A DNA stretch of 7,333 nt from an uncultured Bacilli bacterium (lineage in GTDB: Bacteria > Bacillota_I > Bacilli_A > RF39 > UBA660). Both the position numbers and the translations under genes were made by a program. This document shows positions 1 through 5,385 of this stretch, piece after piece. Each line of letters begins with the position of its first letter. Position 1 is the stretch's first letter. The DNA lies in assembly GCA_947627405.1 (NCBI GenBank), contig CANQVY010000061.1, positions 1 to 7,333 on the forward strand. The letters are read 5' to 3'. The notes beneath the pieces were generated by a model. The model saw nothing but the letters and a program-made list of their open reading frames with translations, was not told the DNA's origin and did not search any database.

Positions 1-42
1 AAAGGCGGTACAGGATCTAAGCCTGAAGGACATCAAAAGTAA
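1..42 (+). CDS. 3' end of an upstream gene (partial; last 13 codons)
   Basis: The frame beginning at base 1 reads KGGTGSKPEGHQK and stops at TAA (40-42), 20 bases before the next start codon. The tail is hydrophilic and rich in Gly and Lys. In Gram-positive conjugation clusters the gene just before the PrgI-type gene is commonly the polytopic VirB6-like protein, and such proteins often end in polar Gly-rich tails. That identity is inference from position only, since 13 residues cannot identify a family. A second frame (from base 2, stopping at 92-94) is also open through this short stretch. It would overlap the next gene by about 30 bases, so I prefer the frame that ends at 42. Confidence 0.5.
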   Translation, partial: KGGTGSKPEGHQK

Positions 43-62
43 AATAGGGAGTGTGATCTATA

Positions 63-368
63 GTGAATTATTTAATACCTGCAAATGCGAATAGGGGGAA
101 ATTAATATTAGGATATTTTAGAGGAATTGATTTAGCGATTTTTCTAATAGGAATTGCAATAACATTTATATTAATGATGGTTTTGGAAATGTCATCAACA
201 TGGATGGCCATTATTTCCATATTACCGGCTTTGATTTGTGGATTTCTAGTTATTCCAATTCCATATTATCATAATATATTGGTATTTCTTGGAGAAATGC
301 GAAATTATTATAAAAGTATAAGAATTTACCATTGGAAGGGTTGGTGTTATAAAGATGGCAATAAATAA
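63..368 (+). CDS. PrgI-family T4SS membrane protein
   Basis: This 101-residue protein resembles the PrgI family (named after pCF10 PrgI), a small inner-membrane component encoded just upstream of the VirB4 ATPase in Gram-positive conjugation systems. It begins with the short polar YLIPANANRGK motif. Two hydrophobic segments follow, at about residues 22-42 and 46-66, separated by only a few residues, so both ends are predicted to be cytoplasmic. After them come HNILVF and a basic, aromatic C-terminus with WKGWC at about 91-95. The start is GTG, preceded by AGGGAG (46-51) with an 11-base spacer. No alternative ATG in the frame would keep the N-terminal motif. The last 14 bases overlap the next gene, which indicates coupled expression. 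The exact role of PrgI proteins is poorly defined. The family call is fairly safe from size, topology and position. Confidence 0.8.
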   Translation: MNYLIPANANRGKLILGYFRGIDLAIFLIGIAITFILMMVLEMSSTWMAIISILPALICGFLVIPIPYYHNILVFLGEMRNYYKSIRIYHWKGWCYKDGNK

Positions 369-900
369 TAAATATACTGAGGATTGGTTACCTATAAAAG
401 GGATTACTAATGGAGCAATCGTAACAAGTAGTAAAGACCTTGTAACAGGTGTTAAAATAGCTCCAAGAAATATATTTATTTTGGATACACAAACGCAAGA
501 TAATATATTGCTTGCTTTGAAAAATTTTTACAATATGATTGATTTTGAATTTTGGTTGGTTGTTGCAGATAAACCGGTTGATTTGTCCGTTTATCAATCT
601 CGTCTTCAACTTTTATATAATGATGCCACTTTTCCGGCAGTAAGAAAATTAATTTATGAAGATATGGATAAAGTCTCATATTTTAAAAATAATAATGTAG
701 TTGATACAGAGTATTTTATATTGTTTAAAGAAAAGAATCCAGATGTGTTACAAAAAAAGGTTCGTCTGCTTATAAATGGTCTTGCTGGTTGTGGTCTGAA
801 TGCAAGTCAGACAAATAATGATGACTTAAGAGTTATATTAGATAATTTCTTAAATGGGGGAATGAATACGGAATTTGGAACGGTGGTGAGTGAAGAATGA
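355..900 (+). CDS. VirB4 N-terminal-domain protein (TrsD-like), separate from the ATPase
   Basis: This 181-residue soluble protein has no membrane segment and no nucleotide-binding motif. Its opening, DWLPIKGITNGAIVTSSKD at residues 10-28 followed by VKIAPRNIF and then an alpha/beta stretch with FWLVV, matches the pattern at the N-terminus of many Gram-positive VirB4/TrsE ATPases. There this region precedes the central domain and packs at the membrane-facing side of the ATPase. Here it is its own gene. It starts at ATG 355 inside the end of the PrgI-like gene, with GGAAGGG (334-340) about 14 bases upstream. It ends in an ATGA overlap with the ATPase gene, so the two are probably made in similar amounts and assemble together. 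From memory, staphylococcal conjugative plasmids (trsC-trsD-trsE) have a comparable order with a small gene before trsE. The homology is judged by eye and needs a profile comparison. Confidence 0.65.
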   Translation: MAINNKYTEDWLPIKGITNGAIVTSSKDLVTGVKIAPRNIFILDTQTQDNILLALKNFYNMIDFEFWLVVADKPVDLSVYQSRLQLLYNDATFPAVRKLIYEDMDKVSYFKNNNVVDTEYFILFKEKNPDVLQKKVRLLINGLAGCGLNASQTNNDDLRVILDNFLNGGMNTEFGTVVSEE

Positions 901-2681
901 GTTTTAGATCAGAAGTAGCACCTAAAGGTTTAGAATTTAGACCTAGCGATTTTCGGATTAGTGATAAATATGCTACATTAATTAGTATAGTATCTTATCC
1001 AAAATATATTTCGCCTGGTTATTTATCACAATTAACTACAATGCCTGGAATTAAAATTATAGCAAAGCATATTCCGGTTCCATATACAACAGTTACAAAA
1101 ATGCTTAATAGACAGATTATTGATTTAAAACAGAAATATAAAGATGAAAAAGATTCTACACTAAGGGAAAGATATAGACTAGATTGGGAAAGTTTGGAAA
1201 ATTTTGTTAATATGATGGCATCTTCTCAAGCAAACGTATTTGATTTTCAAATGCATATTATGATTACAGCCGATACAAAAGAGGAAATGGAAATGCGAAA
1301 GGTCAGTGTAAAAAACTACTTAGAAGCTATGGAATTAAAAGGAGTAAGTTTAAGATTTGAACAAGAAAAAATTTTAAAATCTTGTATTCCTGTTTTTCCT
1401 AAGCAAGAGATTGAGCAACGAATTGGTACACCTATTCCATCCATTACTTTAGCGGCCATGTATCCATTTATTTTTGATAGTTTAAAAGATCCAGGTCTTT
1501 CAACATTACTAGGAGTTGATTTTTCAGGAGGAGTTATTCTATTTAATCAATTTTTATATCAAGAGAGAAAAGAATTAAATCGTAATAATGCAAATATGAT
1601 TTTACTTGGAACTTCTGGATCAGGAAAATCAACAGCTGCTAAATTATTGTTAAGAGGACATATTCGTAATGGTTGTCAGATTGTTTGTATAGATCCAGAA
1701 GATGAATTAAAAGAAATGACACAACTTTATGGTGGAGATACGCTTGATATGGGTAAAGGTGGACAATTTGGAATGATTAATCCATTAGAAGTTATTGCGG
1801 ATTTGGATGAAGATGAAATAAAGCAAGGTGCTTCTTATGCTGTATTAACAAGGACGTTGCAATTTTTAAGAGCGTTTATGAAATATTATGATCCATCAAT
1901 TGAAGAAGATGTTTTAACTTTATTTAGTGAAGTAGTTCAAGATACATATAAAAGATTCGGAATTGATTTTAATAGTGATTTTACACAATTTACTTCAGCA
2001 GATTATCCAACATTTACGGATGTGTATGCTACAATAAAAGGAAAATTATTATCAATGACGGATGCTACACATGAAAGATCCATTATGGAGAAATTAGAAT
2101 TAAAAATAAGACCTTTAACAAAAGAATTAAAATTCTATTTTGATGGACATACAACTATTTCGACAGATAGTGATTTTATGGTCTTTAATATAAAGGAATT
2201 AATGAATAATGACGATAATGTTCGTAATGCACTATTTTTTAGTATTTTAAAATATGCTTGGGGCTTATGCTTAGATGCTAGTTATAATACAATTTTGATG
2301 GTTGATGAAGCTCACGTATTATTAGGACAGAACAATGTATTAGGAGCTGAATTTTTAGCACAAATTCAACGACGTGCAAGAAAATATAATACAGGAACCA
2401 TTATTATAACACAACAGCCTAGTGATTTTAGTGATCCAGCCGTTATAACGCAAGGAAAAGCAATATTTGATAATGCTTCTTATTATATGATTATGGGACT
2501 TAGAAAACAAGCAGTAGAAGATTTAGGTCAATTAATAGATTTAAATGATAATGAAAAAGATAGTATCAAGAGATATTCTCAAGGTGAAGCACTATTTGTA
2601 TGCGGAAATAGACGTATGAGAATAAATGTAGTAGTGACTCCTGCAGAATTAGATTCATTTGGTTCAGGTGGAGGACTATAG
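897..2681 (+). CDS. virB4: VirB4-type conjugation ATPase (TrsE/TraE-like)
   Basis: This 594-residue protein is the AAA+/RecA-type motor of the T4SS, a cytoplasmic, membrane-associated ATPase that powers channel assembly and substrate transfer. Residues 1-200 form the central VirB4 region. The motor domain follows, with Walker A GTSGSGKST at 238-246, IDPEDE at 265-270, GMINPLE at about 292-298, Walker B ILMVDEAH at 466-473 (Asp470, Glu471), the basic QRRARK at 491-496 and TQQPSDF at 505-511. All catalytic motifs appear intact. It is slightly shorter than the roughly 650-800 residues usual for VirB4, because the N-terminal part is encoded by the preceding gene. The start ATG overlaps the previous stop (ATGA). 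In this frame a TGA at 891-893 lies immediately upstream, so the protein cannot extend further and must be initiated at or near 897. The GGTGGTGAG stretch at 882-890 can serve as the ribosome site. The C-terminus is a short Gly-rich tail. Confidence 0.95.
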   Translation: MSFRSEVAPKGLEFRPSDFRISDKYATLISIVSYPKYISPGYLSQLTTMPGIKIIAKHIPVPYTTVTKMLNRQIIDLKQKYKDEKDSTLRERYRLDWESLENFVNMMASSQANVFDFQMHIMITADTKEEMEMRKVSVKNYLEAMELKGVSLRFEQEKILKSCIPVFPKQEIEQRIGTPIPSITLAAMYPFIFDSLKDPGLSTLLGVDFSGGVILFNQFLYQERKELNRNNANMILLGTSGSGKSTAAKLLLRGHIRNGCQIVCIDPEDELKEMTQLYGGDTLDMGKGGQFGMINPLEVIADLDEDEIKQGASYAVLTRTLQFLRAFMKYYDPSIEEDVLTLFSEVVQDTYKRFGIDFNSDFTQFTSADYPTFTDVYATIKGKLLSMTDATHERSIMEKLELKIRPLTKELKFYFDGHTTISTDSDFMVFNIKELMNNDDNVRNALFFSILKYAWGLCLDASYNTILMVDEAHVLLGQNNVLGAEFLAQIQRRARKYNTGTIIITQQPSDFSDPAVITQGKAIFDNASYYMIMGLRKQAVEDLGQLIDLNDNEKDSIKRYSQGEALFVCGNRRMRINVVVTPAELDSFGSGGGL

Positions 2682-2695
2682 AAGTTGGTGATATA

Positions 2696-4459
2696 ATGAA
2701 TAGAAAAAACGGAAAAAATAATATTTTAGGGAAAGGAAAAAGTATATCATGGACTATTTTTTCCGTTTTTGTTATATTCATGATTATTATCTCTTATATG
2801 AATTATGAATATGATACAATAATTAAAACAAAATATGATCAATATACCATTGACAATGAACTAGAACAAGATCAAGAGGATATTATTGTGGATGAAGATA
2901 GCCAAGAATACCTAGATATGGTTACCACAATTTATCAAAAGTATCTTGATAATGGATCGCAAGTTGATTTGCGTTTATTATTGGCAACTTTTTTGATTTC
3001 AGATACCTATACTCCTTTCCTATATGATAATATTAGTGAATCTGATATTCATACAGTTTTTAAGTGTATGAATTCAAATCCAAATATAAAGGATTTTGAT
3101 AAAATTACATATGATGAGAAATCGTTCCGAAAAAACATTATTGATGAATGGTTCAAAAAAGGAAAATTAAAAGAAATCACTAAAAATTTTACAGATCAAG
3201 ATTTTGAAATTATAGTAAATGATATTTATGATAGTTATTCTTCTTTTAATGAGATATTAGGAGAAAATGAGATAAGCAATACTTCGATGGAAGGTGGAGT
3301 TTGTACCTATAAAATTAATAATAAAACTTATTCAAACATTAAAGTAAAATTATTAAAATGTGAAGGCAGTAGCTATATAAATGAAGATCCTTATGATTTA
3401 GAAACGTATATTACAGGAGTAATTGCTCAAGAAGTTGGTGAAACAGATATTGCAGTAATGAAAACACAATCGGTTGTGGCAAGAAGTTTTGCACTTAGAA
3501 GACCAAGTATTATGGGGAAAAAAAATAAATTTGGTATAGAATTAACGGATGATGGGATCTTATCTTTAAGAAGCTGTACCAATGATCAAGTTTTTTGTAA
3601 TCCTGATAAAGGATGTTGGTCCAACCGAAGAGGAGGGCAAACAAGTGATAGGAATAGAGCCGATTGGCCAAATTGCACAGTATATTCTGGAGAAGATAAA
3701 TCGAAAACATGGTCAAAACCTCCTCTTTCAGAAAACAGTACGATTCGTACAGCTGTAAAAGAAACATATGGACAAGTTGCTGTGGATTCTTCTGGAGATA
3801 TTGTTTATACCGATTTTACAGATACAAATCAAAGATATTGGAAGCAATTAGCAAAACAAGGAAAAGATTATTTTGAAATTATTAAGAAAGATTATCCAAA
3901 TGTGGCTTCTATCACTTCAAGTTGTACAGCAGGTGCTGATACGGAATTAGCAAGACAAGCACTTACTTGGAAACAGGATGATAGTCGATGGGGGAGTCAA
4001 CTCATTGGTACCAAAACAATTGCAAAAGTTGGTTGTATGGTAACAGCAACGTCTATTCAAATTGCTCGAAGCGGAACAGAATTAAAAAGAAATGATTTTA
4101 ATCCAGGCGTGTTTGTATCGACAGTGAAGGCAAATAATGGATTTAGTGGAAATAACTTTAATGTTGATGATTCAACATGGGCCAGTATTGCCCCAAATTT
4201 CAAGAAAGTTGGATTGATAACATTTAAAAGTAGTGATTCTTTAACAACTAGACTCAACAAAATGTCTAGTCTTATTTCACAAGGATATTATGTTATTGCG
4301 AAAATCAATCATCCAGGAGACCATTGGGTAGCTATTATTAACGTACAAAATTCAACGGCAACAATGGCTGATCCGGCATCCGATTCCACAGATTTTTGTG
4401 GAAAATACAATTGTGATGGAAATAATATTTCAAAAATTTACTATTTTAAAGCAAATTAA
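2696..4459 (+). CDS. Membrane-anchored SpoIID-like / C39-like peptidase cell-wall enzyme
   Basis: This 587-residue protein has a Lys-rich N-terminus and one membrane segment at about 19-36, then an acidic linker (53-70), which predicts an N-in anchor with a large extracellular part. Residues 70-190 form a helical region I do not recognise. Residues about 200-405 look like a SpoIID/LytB domain, a peptidoglycan lytic transglycosylase family best known from engulfment in sporulation. LETYITGVIAQEVGE (235-249) carries the candidate catalytic Glu246, followed by KTQSVVARSFALRR and, at the end, AKQGKDYFEIIKKDY. The usual GHGVGMSQ motif is not present, and a Cys-containing stretch (Cys294, 301, 307, 327) sits in the middle. 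Residues about 420-587 match C39-like family 2 peptidases: WKQDDSRWG (Gln427), GCM (Cys447), DHWVAI (His543) and ADPAS (Asp559), a complete predicted active site. The gene follows virB4 by 14 bases. GGTGAT (2687-2692) precedes the ATG. A VirB1-like role, opening the wall for conjugation, is inferred from context. Confidence 0.85.
   Translation: MNRKNGKNNILGKGKSISWTIFSVFVIFMIIISYMNYEYDTIIKTKYDQYTIDNELEQDQEDIIVDEDSQEYLDMVTTIYQKYLDNGSQVDLRLLLATFLISDTYTPFLYDNISESDIHTVFKCMNSNPNIKDFDKITYDEKSFRKNIIDEWFKKGKLKEITKNFTDQDFEIIVNDIYDSYSSFNEILGENEISNTSMEGGVCTYKINNKTYSNIKVKLLKCEGSSYINEDPYDLETYITGVIAQEVGETDIAVMKTQSVVARSFALRRPSIMGKKNKFGIELTDDGILSLRSCTNDQVFCNPDKGCWSNRRGGQTSDRNRADWPNCTVYSGEDKSKTWSKPPLSENSTIRTAVKETYGQVAVDSSGDIVYTDFTDTNQRYWKQLAKQGKDYFEIIKKDYPNVASITSSCTAGADTELARQALTWKQDDSRWGSQLIGTKTIAKVGCMVTATSIQIARSGTELKRNDFNPGVFVSTVKANNGFSGNNFNVDDSTWASIAPNFKKVGLITFKSSDSLTTRLNKMSSLISQGYYVIAKINHPGDHWVAIINVQNSTATMADPASDSTDFCGKYNCDGNNISKIYYFKAN
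2705..2770. repeat. Perfect 16-bp inverted repeat at the start of the SpoIID/C39 gene
   Basis: The left arm AAAAACGGAAAAAATA (2705-2720) is the exact reverse complement of TATTTTTTCCGTTTTT (2755-2770), separated by 34 bases. It lies in codons 4-25 of the hydrolase gene, covering the Lys/Asn-rich N-terminus and the first half of the membrane segment. The transcript could form a hairpin whose 3' arm ends in five U residues. Only three of the 16 pairs are G-C, so the stem would be weak for its length. Part of the match follows from Lys codons (A-rich) facing Phe/Ile codons (T-rich), but the central CGG/CCG match is not explained by that. A function as an attenuator or as a control on translation is speculation. 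Confidence 0.6.
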
Positions 4460-4460
4460 A

Positions 4461-4465
4461 AGGAG
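4461..4465 (+). promoter_or_regulatory. Strong ribosome binding site for the bitopic protein gene
   Basis: AGGAG directly follows the stop codon and first A of the SpoIID/C39 gene and lies 5 bases before ATG 4471. The A-rich stretch before it lengthens the match to the 16S tail. It fixes the start of the 299-residue protein and shows that this gene has its own initiation site within the operon. Confidence 0.75.
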
Positions 4466-4470
4466 ATTCT

Positions 4471-5370
4471 ATGAAAAAAAATAAAAAATTTATATTCTTA
4501 TGGCTTATAATATTCATCATTATTCTTACTGTGGTTTTCTTTTATCACACTAAGAATAGTAAAAAAATATATTTAGTATTTAATGATTATGGAGCATTTA
4601 AATATGAAGATGATGAATGGGCTGTTTTTGATAAGGAGGAAAATACTATTTTTGATCATCCTTTCAAAGTATATATTAATGGAGAAGATAAAGGAGATTA
4701 TGAGATACGATTTTTTAATGGGAAATGGTATTATTTTGATGAGGATATGGATTCCATGAATTTTTCAGGTAATTTATTCGCCTATAATTCTAAACAAAAA
4801 ATATCTTTAGCTCAAGTAAATAAAAATAAACTAAATAGGGATGACATAAATTATCTAAATAAAGTATTAAAAAAGAAAAATTTACAAGTAGAAAACATTG
4901 ATAATTATAAAATTAATGAAAAAGTAACATTTGATATCGATCAAGATGAAAAGGAGGAAACAATATATGCTGTATCAAATGCAGATGTAATGCAGGAGGT
5001 TGAAAATCCTTTTTCATGCTTATTCTATGTTAAAAATAGTAAAATATATATTCTAAAATTGGATGTTTATACTGAAAATGATGATTATTATTTGTATACA
5101 ATTAATAATTTGTTTGAAGTGGGAGATAATGGAAAATATTATTTAAGTATTATACAGTTTTCGGATATGACGAATGAAAATAATGGAATGTTATTATACC
5201 AATTAAATAGGAATGGAAAATATGAATTAACCATTTCAAGTAATGAAAAGACAAAAGATAGGACAAGAAACAATGATAATTCAATATACATAGGCGTATT
5301 ATTGTTTGTTATTATGTTAGTGGGAATATACTTCTTTTACAGGAAAATGACAAAAGAGGAAATCGATTAG
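4471..5370 (+). CDS. Unrecognised bitopic membrane protein with an acidic calcium-loop-like motif
   Basis: I cannot assign a named family to this 299-residue protein. It has a membrane segment at each end, at about residues 7-25 (preceded by five Lys in the first seven residues) and 272-290 (followed by RKMTK). Both termini are therefore predicted to be cytoplasmic, with about 245 residues exposed outside. The exposed part is rich in Asp, Asn, Lys and Tyr. It contains FDIDQDEKEETIYAVSN (154-170), which resembles the D-x-D-x-D...E loops of FG-GAP/dockerin-type calcium sites that occur in many exported Bacillota proteins. An early part (about 33-105) has repeated Tyr/Trp/Phe-rich beta-type strands such as GKWYYF. 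It sits 11 bases after the SpoIID/C39 gene and 15 bases before the M23 gene, so a role near the wall-crossing part of the transfer apparatus is plausible. It could equally be a surface or entry-exclusion protein. No enzyme motif is visible. Confidence 0.7.
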   Translation: MKKNKKFIFLWLIIFIIILTVVFFYHTKNSKKIYLVFNDYGAFKYEDDEWAVFDKEENTIFDHPFKVYINGEDKGDYEIRFFNGKWYYFDEDMDSMNFSGNLFAYNSKQKISLAQVNKNKLNRDDINYLNKVLKKKNLQVENIDNYKINEKVTFDIDQDEKEETIYAVSNADVMQEVENPFSCLFYVKNSKIYILKLDVYTENDDYYLYTINNLFEVGDNGKYYLSIIQFSDMTNENNGMLLYQLNRNGKYELTISSNEKTKDRTRNNDNSIYIGVLLFVIMLVGIYFFYRKMTKEEID

Positions 5371-5385
5371 TAAGAGGGTGATCAC

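Noticed and set aside
388..679. Two minus-strand open frames (73 and 67 codons) opposite the VirB4 N-terminal-like gene
   Set aside because: They lie wholly within a well-supported + strand gene, have no family resemblance, and mirror AT-rich coding sequence.
897..899. Programmed frameshift joining the two VirB4 parts into one polypeptide
   Set aside because: There is no slippery heptamer near the junction, and the downstream frame has a TGA at 891-893 and a proper ATG in an ATGA overlap, so coupled re-initiation is the simpler reading.
2566..2781. Minus-strand open frame of 71 codons across the virB4/hydrolase junction
   Set aside because: Its Phe/Pro-rich protein is the complement of A-rich coding DNA and the inverted repeat. 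It shows no recognisable domain and opposes two well-supported genes.
3518..3525. Run of eight A residues within the SpoIID-coding region, a possible slippage or phase-variation site
   Set aside because: Such runs are common in DNA this AT-rich (another is near 6265), the frame is intact, and no alternative product would result.
3510..4260. Minus-strand open frames of 85 and 67 codons inside the SpoIID/C39 gene
   Set aside because: They are shadows of the catalytic domains, whose motifs are clearly on the + strand.
4247..4270. Perfect 7-bp inverted repeat ACTAGAC/GTCTAGT with a 10-base loop
   Set aside because: It is short, lies inside the C39-like coding region and is not followed by a T tract. 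Such a match is expected by chance in several kilobases.
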